From Chloroflexota bacterium (lineage in GTDB: Bacteria; Chloroflexota; Dehalococcoidia; Lucifugimonadales; Australimonadaceae): 18,013 nucleotides of DNA. Positions within the stretch are counted from its first letter, which is position 1, and every line of letters begins with the position of its first letter. Where the stretch lies: assembly GCA_027625205.1 (NCBI GenBank), contig JAQBVZ010000001.1, positions 1 through 18,013 of the forward strand, written 5' to 3'. Both the position numbers and the translations under genes were made by a program. The notes under the pieces were generated by a model, which was not told the origin of the DNA, made no database searches, and worked only from the letters and a program-made list of their open reading frames with translations. This document shows positions 1-6,790 of the stretch, piece by piece.

Positions 1-347
1 GCAAGGCGCTGGCGGTGTTTCCTGAAGGCACCAGAGGCAACGGCGGCCTCAGAAAAGCAGAAGTGGGCGCCGCATACCTGGCTCAGAAAAGCGGTGCGTC
101 TATCATTCCAGTGGCTATCACGGGAACAGAGCACGTCCGGGGGTTTATCCGCATAGCCTTCCCGTTCCACCGGCTCAAGGTGGTCATTGGTGAGGCTTAC
201 TCTCTCCCACAGATAGAGGGGCAGGCGCCCCGAGAGGTGTTGCAATCATTTACAGACATGATTATGGGCAGGATAGCCGCGCTGCTTCCACCCGAATATC
301 AGGGTGACTACAAGATTTCCCCGCCGCCACCGCCCAGCTCCATATGA
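1..347 (+). CDS. plsC: 1-acyl-sn-glycerol-3-phosphate acyltransferase (PlsC/LPLAT family), 3' part
   Basis: The 5' end lies outside the window; the reading frame is open from base 3 and ends at TGA 345-347. The visible part starts inside acyltransferase block III (AVFPEGTRGNG). It continues through the helix KAEVGAAYLAQKSG into block IV (IIPVAITGTEHVRG), the order and spacing seen in PlsC. The HX4D catalytic block would lie upstream and cannot be checked. Members of the family transfer an acyl chain from acyl-ACP or acyl-CoA to the sn-2 position of lysophosphatidic acid at the inner membrane face, the second acylation in phospholipid synthesis. The short Pro-rich tail (SPPPPPPSSI) is probably not structured. 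A related acyltransferase of the same superfamily with another lysophospholipid substrate is possible. Family assignment is firm; exact substrate is not. Confidence 0.88.
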   Translation, partial: KALAVFPEGTRGNGGLRKAEVGAAYLAQKSGASIIPVAITGTEHVRGFIRIAFPFHRLKVVIGEAYSLPQIEGQAPREVLQSFTDMIMGRIAALLPPEYQGDYKISPPPPPSSI

Positions 348-673
348 GAGAACCGCTACACGGAACGCCAGGCTGCTGCGGAGTGGCAGTACAGGGAAAC
401 GGCACGATTGTTGAGACCTTACTAAAGACAGTTTCGTTCCTAAACGCTCAACGCCGTAGCTTGCTCAATGAGAGGTTCAACGAGGTCTGTGGGTGAGTTG
501 CAACGGTCGTTTTGGATGCAATCCGGTGGCATACACGCCAGACCCTATAAGCAGTCCCGTCACGACGGCAATTCGACGGGATTCGGAGCATGAACGGTGG
601 ATTAGTGATTAGAAGGAAGTGGCTGTGAATGAGATGCTGTGGAAGCCACGACTGTAAGGGGGTTGTCCGCGTG

Positions 674-702
674 TTGAAGGAGTGGGCCGGAAGTGCTATA
701 AA
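674..702 (+). promoter_or_regulatory. Predicted sigma-70-type promoter of ppdK with extended -10
   Basis: TTGAAG (674-679) is followed by a 17-nt spacer and TATAAA (697-702). A TG dinucleotide at 694-695, one base before the -10, makes an extended -10 (TGcTATAAA). The -35 matches TTGACA at four of six positions, the -10 matches TATAAT at five of six, and the spacing is optimal. Transcription would start near 709, leaving a leader of about 115 nt before ppdK. The call is by consensus only. Confidence 0.6.
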
Positions 703-757
703 TCCACCCTGATTCGCGCGCGCGGTTCTCAAGTTACTATTTGTGTGATGATGTGGT

Positions 758-791
758 GGAGAAGGGCCACCTTCCGGTGGCGCTTTTCTCC
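758..791 (+). promoter_or_regulatory. Leader hairpin upstream of ppdK
   Basis: GCCACC (766-771) pairs perfectly with GGTGGC (776-781) around a TTCC tetraloop. The lower stem GGAGAA (758-763) pairs with TTCTCC (786-791), with a few unpaired or wobble bases between the two stems. The hairpin lies in the predicted 5' leader, 19 nt before the AGGAGG SD at 810-815, and no T run follows it. It could be an attenuator, an RNA stabiliser or a protein-binding site; the sequence does not decide. Confidence 0.5.
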
Positions 792-823
792 GGCGATTTG
801 GTACGCAAGAGGAGGGACGGGAT

Positions 824-3643
824 ATGGCGACTACGACAGGCGGAAAGTTAGTGTACCGCCTGGAAGAAGGCAGTGCGTCCATGTCGCAGTTACTTGGCGG
901 CAAGGGCGCCGGAGTGAGCGAGATGGTTCGCATTGGCATACCTGTGCCGCCGGGTTTTGTAATCACTACGGAAGCCTGCCTGAAGTACTACGAGCTAGGC
1001 CGTAAATTCCCTGACGGGCTTTGGGACAGCATTGTTCAGAGCATGCACCATCTGGAGGCGGAGAGCGGCAAGGAATTCGGCGGCAAAGACAATCCGCTAA
1101 TAGTCTCTGTGCGCTCCGGTGCGCCCATTTCCATGCCGGGAATGATGGACACCGTGCTGAACCTTGGCACGAATGATGTAACGGCGCAGGGGATGGCCAA
1201 ACTCATGGGCGATGAACGCCCCGCACTTGATGCGTACCGTCGCTTTATCCAGGGGTTTGCCAACATTGTGCTGGGTATCGAAAAGGACAAGTTCGAGTCG
1301 CTATTGGACCAGGCCAAGGAAAAGCGAGGCCTCAAGTTTGACTATGAACTCCAGGCTGACGCCCTCCAAGAGTTGATTGCCAACTTTCAGAGTGTGGTGA
1401 AGGAGATTGCAGGACACCCTGTGCCGCAGGACCCCTGGGACCAACTCCGCGATGCGGTCCAAGCGGTGTTCTCCAGTTGGAACAATCCCAGGGCCACAAC
1501 CTACCGCCAGTACTACGGCATCTCCCATGACATGGGCACTGCTTGCGTTGTAATGGGCATGGTGTTTGGCAACTTGGGGCCAGACAGCGGCACCGGCGTG
1601 ATGTTCACTCGTAACCCTGCTACTGGGGAGAACGCGCTGTATGGCGACTTCCTGGTCAACGCCCAGGGCGAGGACGTGGTGGCAGGCATCCGCAATACGC
1701 AGTCCATTTTCTCCTTGCAGCAGGACGCCCCTGACCTTTACCGGCAGTTGGAGGAGAAGGCCCGCAGCCTTGAGGGCCACTATCGTGAGGTGCAGGACAT
1801 TGAGTTTACGGTGGAGAGCGGCAAGCTCTTCATCTTGCAGACGCGGACGGCAAAACGTACAGCGGCGTCGGCCGTGAAGATTGCGGTTGACCTTGCGCGT
1901 GAAGGCGTGATCACCCAGGAGGAGGGCATTGGCCGAGTGGTCCCTGATGAGATTGCCCAGGTCTTGCTTCCCCGCTTTGACGTTGAGGCCAAGGCCAAGG
2001 CGTTGGAGGACGATACGCGGCTGGCCCAAGGGCTGGGCGCCTCACCGGGCGCGGCAACGGGCGCGGCAGCTATGGACCCGAATACTGCGGTGGCCATGGC
2101 TGAGCGAGGCCAAAAGGTGATTTTGGTCAGGCCGGAGACGAGTCCTGATGACGTGCACGGCATTATCAAGGCACAGGGCGTTCTCACCAGTCGAGGCGGT
2201 ATGACCAGCCACGCGGCTGTTGTTACCCGGGGCCTGGGGAAACCTTGCGTTGTGGGTTGTGAAGAACTCCACGTGGACCTGGAAGCCCGCACGGCCACGG
2301 CCAACGGCACGATTATTAAAGAAGGCGACTTTATCAGCGTGGACGGTGCAACAGGCGAGGTGTTCATCGGCAGCGTTGCAACGTTTTCACCCAATCCCGC
2401 AGAACTGACGGAACTCAACACGCTGCTTGGCTGGGCGGATGAAGTCAGGACGCTCAAAGTTTGGGCAAATGCGGACACGCCGGAGCAGGCCAAAGAGGCC
2501 CGCGCGTATGGCGCTGAAGGTATAGGCCTCTGTCGGACTGAGCATATGTTCTTTGCTGAGGAACGGCTGCCCCACATCCAGCGGCTCCTGACGGTAGGCA
2601 CTGAGGCCTCTCGCTTGCTGCGTGAGGTTGAGCAACTGACCGCAACACTGGAAAAGGCGCCTGCTACTGAGCTTGAACGGCTGAATACACTTTTGAATGA
2701 AGCTAAGACGACACTGGTGTCGTCTGAAGTGGTCAAGGCGTTCAATGAAGAACTGACAAAGCTGGAAGCGTTCCAGACAGAAGATTTCTACGGCATTCTT
2801 CTGGCGATGGAGGGGCTTCCGGTGGTCATCAGGCTATTGGACGCCCCTCTCCACGAGTTCTTGCCCAGGTACGTGGACTTGGTGAAGGAAGTGGCGGTGC
2901 TTGAAGCTACCGGGGCAAGTGGCGATGAACTTGAGGAAAAGAAGCGTATCCGGGATGTGGTTGAGGAGCTTATAGAGATTAACCCCATGATGGGGCACCG
3001 TGGCTGCCGCGTTGGCGTGACCATGCCGGAGATATATGAGATGCAGGTGCGCGCTATTGTGAGCGCAGCAGCACAATTGACCAAAGAGGGCCATGCGGTC
3101 CATCCGGAAATTATGATTCCCGTGGTATCCCACGTGAACGAACTGCATTTCCTCCACGACCGACTGGAAAGAGTCGCAGAGACCACGCGCGTATCGTTTA
3201 ATGTTGACCTCTCGCACAAGTTCGGCACCATGATTGAAGTGCCCAGGGCGGCGCTTACCGCAGGTGAGATTGCGTCTGTGGCGCAGTTCTTCAGCTTTGG
3301 CTCCAATGACCTGACCCAGATGACCTTTGCGTACAGCCGTGACGACGCGGAGGTGAAGTTCTTACGGGAGTACGTGGAGCGTGAGGTGTTGCCCGTGGAC
3401 CCCTTTACGACTCTGGACATCAAGGGCGTTGGGCGGTTGATGCAGATAGCGGTGGAAGAGGGTCGCGCTGCCAACCCAGGGTTGGAAATAGGCATCTGCG
3501 GAGAGCACGGTGGCGACCCCAAAAGCGTTGCCTTCTGCCACAGCCTGGGGCTGAACTATGTCAGCGCCTCACCGTTCAGGGTGCCCGTGGCCCGGCTGGC
3601 AGCAGCCCAAAGTGCATTGGGACAACTGAAGTTAGCAGAGTAA
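824..3643 (+). CDS. ppdK: Pyruvate, phosphate dikinase
   Basis: Interconverts pyruvate + ATP + Pi and phosphoenolpyruvate + AMP + PPi in the cytosol. The 939-aa product has all three expected domains. The N-terminal ATP-grasp domain includes LLGGKGAGVSEM and VSVRSGAPISMPGMMDT. The swivelling phospho-histidine domain has GGMTSHAAVV with catalytic His463; Thr461 is at the position phosphorylated by regulatory proteins in other PPDKs. The C-terminal PEP/pyruvate barrel has GSNDLTQMTF and GICGEHGGDP with catalytic Cys892. The ATG at 824 has AGGAGG 810-815 eight bases before it. At 939 aa it is longer than the usual 870-900. Most of the excess is a Glu/Leu/Lys-rich segment at about residues 590-653, between the RTEHMFF region and DFYGI, where typical enzymes have about 28 residues. 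It has its own promoter and a hairpin leader, and a 178-bp gap separates it from glnA. It may serve gluconeogenesis or PPi-linked glycolysis. Confidence 0.97.
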   Translation: MATTTGGKLVYRLEEGSASMSQLLGGKGAGVSEMVRIGIPVPPGFVITTEACLKYYELGRKFPDGLWDSIVQSMHHLEAESGKEFGGKDNPLIVSVRSGAPISMPGMMDTVLNLGTNDVTAQGMAKLMGDERPALDAYRRFIQGFANIVLGIEKDKFESLLDQAKEKRGLKFDYELQADALQELIANFQSVVKEIAGHPVPQDPWDQLRDAVQAVFSSWNNPRATTYRQYYGISHDMGTACVVMGMVFGNLGPDSGTGVMFTRNPATGENALYGDFLVNAQGEDVVAGIRNTQSIFSLQQDAPDLYRQLEEKARSLEGHYREVQDIEFTVESGKLFILQTRTAKRTAASAVKIAVDLAREGVITQEEGIGRVVPDEIAQVLLPRFDVEAKAKALEDDTRLAQGLGASPGAATGAAAMDPNTAVAMAERGQKVILVRPETSPDDVHGIIKAQGVLTSRGGMTSHAAVVTRGLGKPCVVGCEELHVDLEARTATANGTIIKEGDFISVDGATGEVFIGSVATFSPNPAELTELNTLLGWADEVRTLKVWANADTPEQAKEARAYGAEGIGLCRTEHMFFAEERLPHIQRLLTVGTEASRLLREVEQLTATLEKAPATELERLNTLLNEAKTTLVSSEVVKAFNEELTKLEAFQTEDFYGILLAMEGLPVVIRLLDAPLHEFLPRYVDLVKEVAVLEATGASGDELEEKKRIRDVVEELIEINPMMGHRGCRVGVTMPEIYEMQVRAIVSAAAQLTKEGHAVHPEIMIPVVSHVNELHFLHDRLERVAETTRVSFNVDLSHKFGTMIEVPRAALTAGEIASVAQFFSFGSNDLTQMTFAYSRDDAEVKFLREYVEREVLPVDPFTTLDIKGVGRLMQIAVEEGRAANPGLEIGICGEHGGDPKSVAFCHSLGLNYVSASPFRVPVARLAAAQSALGQLKLAE

Positions 3644-3665
3644 GAGTGCTTACGGCACTGTCATA

Positions 3666-3684
3666 TGTTTACAATCACGTAACA
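3666..3684. promoter_or_regulatory. Candidate operator dyad upstream of glnA
   Basis: The arms TGTT(T)AC (3666-3672) and GTAACA (3679-3684) form an inverted repeat with one extra T and a 6-bp centre. It lies about 140 bp before glnA. The pattern of a TnAC half-site, six bases, then G-AAC resembles actinobacterial GlnR boxes and is broadly like the TGTnA-TnACA nitrogen operators of Firmicutes. The match is imperfect, and no such regulator is encoded in the window. I found no convincing -35/-10 pair in this gap. Confidence 0.3.
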
Positions 3685-3821
3685 ATTTTGATAACCACGG
3701 CTGCTGCTGGCGTGGCATGATGTGGCAGGCACATATCACTACCCAGGCATGCTAGCGCTCAGGCGGTTCAGGCTTTTTCACGCTGATTCCATGCCGCGTT
3801 TCATAGGGAGGAGAACCCAAA

Positions 3822-5252
3822 ATGGCCAATGAGAGTCAATCTGTCCTCAAGCTGATGCAAGACAACAACTGTGACATGCTGGACATCAAATTTACTGACC
3901 TACCAGGGACATGGCAGCACGTGTCAGTGCCCATCAGTGAGGTGGACGACGCGCTGTTCACCCAAGGCACGGGGTTCGACGGGTCAAGCATCCGTGGATT
4001 CCAGGTCATCAACGAATCAGACATGTTGCTGGTGCCGGTGGCTGACACGGCCATGGTGGACTCCTTCATGGAGAGCACGGTAAGCGTCATTGCGGATGTG
4101 CGGGACCCCATGACCGGTCAGGCGTACTCTCGTGACCCCCGGTTTGTGGCCCTGAAGGCGACGCAACACCTCAAGGACTCCGGCGTGGGTGATGTGTCCT
4201 ACTGGGGCCCTGAACTGGAGTTCTTTGTCTTTGACAACGTGAGCTTTGAGCAGACCACAAACTCTGCTTCTTATGAAGTCGATTCAGAGGAAGGCATCTG
4301 GAACAGCGGGCTTTCCACCAACATCTTTGGAGATGGTCCCAACCTTGGCATGAAGCCTCGCCACAAGGAAGGCTATTTCCCCGTCCCTCCCGTAGACACC
4401 TATCAGGACATGCGGAGTGAAATGTCACGAGAGATGACCAAGTACGGCATTGTTGTGGAAAAGCACCACCATGAGGTGGCCACTGCAGCGCAGGGCGAGA
4501 TTGACATGCGGTTCGATGAACTGGTGAAGATGGCGGACAGCGTGATGGCATACAAGTATGTGGTCAAGAACGTGGCGCGCCGAGAGGGCAAGGTGGCAAC
4601 ATTCATGCCTAAGCCATTGTTCAATGACAATGGCAGCGGCATGCACTGTCACCAGAGCATTTGGAAGAACGGTGAGCCGCTGTTTGCGGGCGACGGATAT
4701 GCGGGCATGAGTGAGCTTGCGCTCAACTACATTGGCGGCATTTTGGCCCACGGACGTGCGCTGATGGCCTTTGCGGCACCGTCATCCAACTCCTACAAGC
4801 GGTTGGTGCCTGGCTTTGAGGCGCCGACGATACTTGCGCTCTCTGCACGGAACCGCAGCGCGGCTGCCCGGATTCCCATGTACTTCTCAAACCCCAAGGC
4901 GAAGCGCGTGGAGTTCCGCCCTCCAGACCCCACTGCCAACCCCTACCTGGTTTTCTCAGCCATGCTGATGGCCGGCTTGGACGGCATAAAGAAGAAGACC
5001 AGCCCCGGCGAGCCCATCGCCTTTGACCTGTTCAGCGCGTCAGAGGAGCAACTGGCCAAGCTCAAGCACGTGCCCAGCAGCATTGAAGGCGCCTTGGATG
5101 CTCTGGAAGAGGACCATGAGTTCCTTTTGGAGGGTGGTGTGTTCACGAAGGACCTAATTGACGCCTACGTCTCCTTCAAGCGTGAGACGCAAGTGGACGA
5201 GATACGGCAGCGCCCGCATCCCTACGAGTTCTTCCTCAGTTTCGATGCGTAG
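3822..5252 (+). CDS. glnA: Glutamine synthetase, type I (beta-like)
   Basis: Condenses ammonia with glutamate using ATP, as a cytosolic dodecamer. The 476-aa product is close to the usual 470. The N-terminal beta-grasp domain carries GFDGSSIRGF (51-60, the Asp loop reaching the neighbouring active site). The catalytic domain shows the metal-binding PELEFF, HHEVATAAQGEID, the ATP/metal motif NGSGMHCHQS (270-279), RLVPGFEAP with Arg327, and NRSAAARIP. The segment EVDSEEGIWNSG...KPRHKEGYFPVPP is the insertion typical of the beta subtype. Beta enzymes are usually adenylylated on a C-terminal Tyr (LYDLPPEE in E. coli). Here that position is Phe401 in AFDLFSASEE, so this control looks lost. The ATG at 3822 has GGGAGGAG 3806-3813 at good spacing. 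A GC hairpin follows the stop, then a second glutamine synthetase. Confidence 0.97.
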   Translation: MANESQSVLKLMQDNNCDMLDIKFTDLPGTWQHVSVPISEVDDALFTQGTGFDGSSIRGFQVINESDMLLVPVADTAMVDSFMESTVSVIADVRDPMTGQAYSRDPRFVALKATQHLKDSGVGDVSYWGPELEFFVFDNVSFEQTTNSASYEVDSEEGIWNSGLSTNIFGDGPNLGMKPRHKEGYFPVPPVDTYQDMRSEMSREMTKYGIVVEKHHHEVATAAQGEIDMRFDELVKMADSVMAYKYVVKNVARREGKVATFMPKPLFNDNGSGMHCHQSIWKNGEPLFAGDGYAGMSELALNYIGGILAHGRALMAFAAPSSNSYKRLVPGFEAPTILALSARNRSAAARIPMYFSNPKAKRVEFRPPDPTANPYLVFSAMLMAGLDGIKKKTSPGEPIAFDLFSASEEQLAKLKHVPSSIEGALDALEEDHEFLLEGGVFTKDLIDAYVSFKRETQVDEIRQRPHPYEFFLSFDA

Positions 5253-5286
5253 GTAGGGTGGGAGCGGCTTTCAAGTAAGGCAATGA

Positions 5287-5316
5287 AGAGAGCGGGACCT
5301 TTGGGGCCCGCTCTCT
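5287..5316 (+). terminator. GC-rich hairpin after glnA
   Basis: AGAGAGCGGG (5287-5296) pairs perfectly with CCCGCTCTCT (5307-5316) around a 10-nt loop, 34 nt after the glnA stop. It looks like the stem of an intrinsic terminator, but only GTCGCTAG follows, with no T tract. It may be a weak or factor-assisted terminator, or a 3'-end stabiliser that lowers expression of the downstream glutamine synthetase. Confidence 0.6.
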
Positions 5317-5341
5317 GTCGCTAGACGGGAAAGGGCTATAG

Positions 5342-5362
5342 GGTCAGCCTCCATGGCTGACC
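5342..5362 (+). promoter_or_regulatory. Perfect 8-bp hairpin abutting the SD of the second glutamine synthetase
   Basis: GGTCAGCC (5342-5349) and GGCTGACC (5355-5362) are exact inverted repeats around a TCCAT loop. The next base, 5363, begins the SD GGGGGAG (5363-5369). As RNA the stem would sit directly against the ribosome landing site. As DNA it could be an operator. Both readings suggest dedicated control of this gene. Confidence 0.5.
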
Positions 5363-5377
5363 GGGGGAGTGGTGATA

Positions 5378-6712
5378 ATGAATGGACGGGATGATGCGCG
5401 GGAGTACGTCCTCCGTGCAGCCAAAGAGAACGACGTCAAATTCATCCGACTTTGGTTTACGGATATTCTTGGCAGCCTCAAGGGGTTTGCCATCACTGTG
5501 GCTGAGTTGGAGGGCGCTTTGGAGCATGGTATGGCCTTTGATGGCTCGTCCATCGCAGGGTTTGCCCGTGTTGACGAGAACGATATGGTGGCGATGCCGG
5601 ACCCCAATACGTTCAGCATTCTCCCATGGCGTCCACGGCAGAACGCGGTGGCGCGGATGTTCTGTGACATCCTGCTACCCAATGGACAGCCCTTTGAGGG
5701 TGACCCTCGCTACGTCTTGAAGCAAAACCTTCAGCGGGCAGCGGACCTGGGGTATACGTTTCAGGTGGCCCCAGAGATGGAGCACTTCTACTTCAAGGAC
5801 TCTGAGTCCACGGAGCCTCTAGACCATGGTGGATACTTTGACCTGACGCCTCTGGACACGGCTACTGACCTACGCCGGGAGACGGTGCTGACGCTTGAGG
5901 AAATGGGCATCCCCGTGGAGTACAGCCACCATGAGGTGGCTACAAGCCAACATGAGATTGACCTGCGCAATACGGATGCGCTGACCATGGCGGACGCGGT
6001 GATGACCTACCGGCTGGTGGTCAAAGAAGTGGCCATGAAGCACGGAGCCTATGCTACATTCATGCCCAAGCCCAGAGCTGATGAAAATGGCAACGGCATG
6101 CACACCAACCAGTCGCTGTTCAAGGGTGACACCAACGTCTTTTACGATCCCTCTGACGAGCACAAGCTCTCGAATACCGCATATCAATACGTTGCAGGGC
6201 TGTTGCGGCATGCGGGAGAGATAACGTGTGTTTGCTGCCAATGGGTGAACTCCTACAAGAGGCTAGTCCCTGGCTTTGAGGCGCCGGTGCACATCTCCTG
6301 GGCAGTGGTGAACCGATCTGACCTGATCCGGGTGCCAGCCTTCCGGGAGGGGAAGGAGTCCTCTGCTCGCATTGAGTACAGGGGAGCGGATCCGACGTGT
6401 AATCCCTACCTGGCCTTCTCGGTCATGATGTCAGCGGGGCTGGAGGGAATTGAGCAGGGGTATGCGCCTGTTCCTCCAGCCAGCGTGGATGTGGCCGCGA
6501 TGAATGATGATGAGCGTGTGGCGGCTGGCATTCAGAAGTTACCGCGTAGCCTCTATGAAGCAATAGAGTTGGCGGAGGGGAGCGCTCTACTCAGAAAGGC
6601 ACTGGGTGATTACACGTTTGAAAAATTCATCCAGAACAAGAAGATTGAATGGGAGCGGTACTCTGCTGCGGTCACTGATTATGAGATTAAGCGGTACCTC
6701 CCTATCCTCTAG
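5378..6712 (+). CDS. Glutamine synthetase-family protein, type I alpha-like
   Basis: A second glutamine synthetase fold of 444 aa, clearly different from the one upstream. It has AFDGSSIAGF (Phe54-Asp55), the metal-binding PEMEHFYF, HHEVATSQHEIDLR, the motif NGNGMHTNQS, SYKRLVPGFEAP, NRSDLIRVP and the C-terminal IEWERYSAAVTDYEIKRYL. It lacks the beta-type insertion and the adenylylation segment, and the C-terminal region fits the alpha form found in Firmicutes, Thermotoga, archaea and Chloroflexota. Alpha enzymes are usually feedback-controlled rather than adenylylated. It may make glutamine or act on a related substrate. I start it at ATG 5378, eight bases after GGGGGAG; the GTG at 5369 overlaps that SD. 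Odd residues: Cys284, Cys286 and Cys287 (TCVCCQW), where B. subtilis-type enzymes have AVTN, and Val-Val before the NRS motif, where Arg is common in that stretch. Confidence 0.93.
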   Translation: MNGRDDAREYVLRAAKENDVKFIRLWFTDILGSLKGFAITVAELEGALEHGMAFDGSSIAGFARVDENDMVAMPDPNTFSILPWRPRQNAVARMFCDILLPNGQPFEGDPRYVLKQNLQRAADLGYTFQVAPEMEHFYFKDSESTEPLDHGGYFDLTPLDTATDLRRETVLTLEEMGIPVEYSHHEVATSQHEIDLRNTDALTMADAVMTYRLVVKEVAMKHGAYATFMPKPRADENGNGMHTNQSLFKGDTNVFYDPSDEHKLSNTAYQYVAGLLRHAGEITCVCCQWVNSYKRLVPGFEAPVHISWAVVNRSDLIRVPAFREGKESSARIEYRGADPTCNPYLAFSVMMSAGLEGIEQGYAPVPPASVDVAAMNDDERVAAGIQKLPRSLYEAIELAEGSALLRKALGDYTFEKFIQNKKIEWERYSAAVTDYEIKRYLPIL

Positions 6713-6737
6713 GCGTTACATCTGATGTGCTCTGGCC

Positions 6738-6747
6738 TGCGTATAAT
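6738..6747 (+). promoter_or_regulatory. Perfect -10 box (TATAAT) for the thioredoxin-like gene
   Basis: TATAAT at 6742-6747 begins 29 bp after the stop of the preceding gene, with a TG two bases upstream (6738-6739). The -35 is poor: GTTACA 6715-6720 is four bases too far and CATCTG at ideal spacing is weak. Transcription would start near 6754. This excludes the in-frame ATG at 6725 as the real start and supports a GTG start at 6782 or 6791. Confidence 0.5.
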
Positions 6748-6790
6748 TGATTGTAGGCAGGACTGTAGGCGCAAGGAGCTAGTGTTCACG

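Larger units (their letters stand above)
348..823. other. 476-bp non-coding region between plsC and ppdK
   Basis: No credible protein is visible in either direction; the frames open here are shadows with no recognisable sequence. The last 150 bp hold the ppdK promoter and leader hairpin, listed separately. Earlier parts contain two weaker dyads: TCCCGTC 555-561 with GACGGGA 575-581 (13-nt loop), and GTGGCT 619-624 with AGCCAC 644-649 (19-nt loop). Neither has a T run, so I do not call them terminators. I see no tRNA-like T-loop and no repeats. Confidence 0.6.

Noticed and set aside
448..966. 172-residue minus-strand open frame in the plsC-ppdK gap
   Set aside because: It overlaps the ppdK start antisense, has no recognisable domain, and its composition is low in information.
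1780..2745. 321-residue and other long minus-strand open frames inside ppdK
   Set aside because: Their composition (rich in Ser, Thr, Arg) is that of an antisense shadow of a well-conserved gene, and no domain is recognised.
6725..6790. ATG 6725 as start of the thioredoxin-like gene
   Set aside because: It lies upstream of the TATAAT box at 6742-6747, so it would not be in the transcript. It also lacks an SD and would put a Cys/Arg-rich stretch before the signal peptide.
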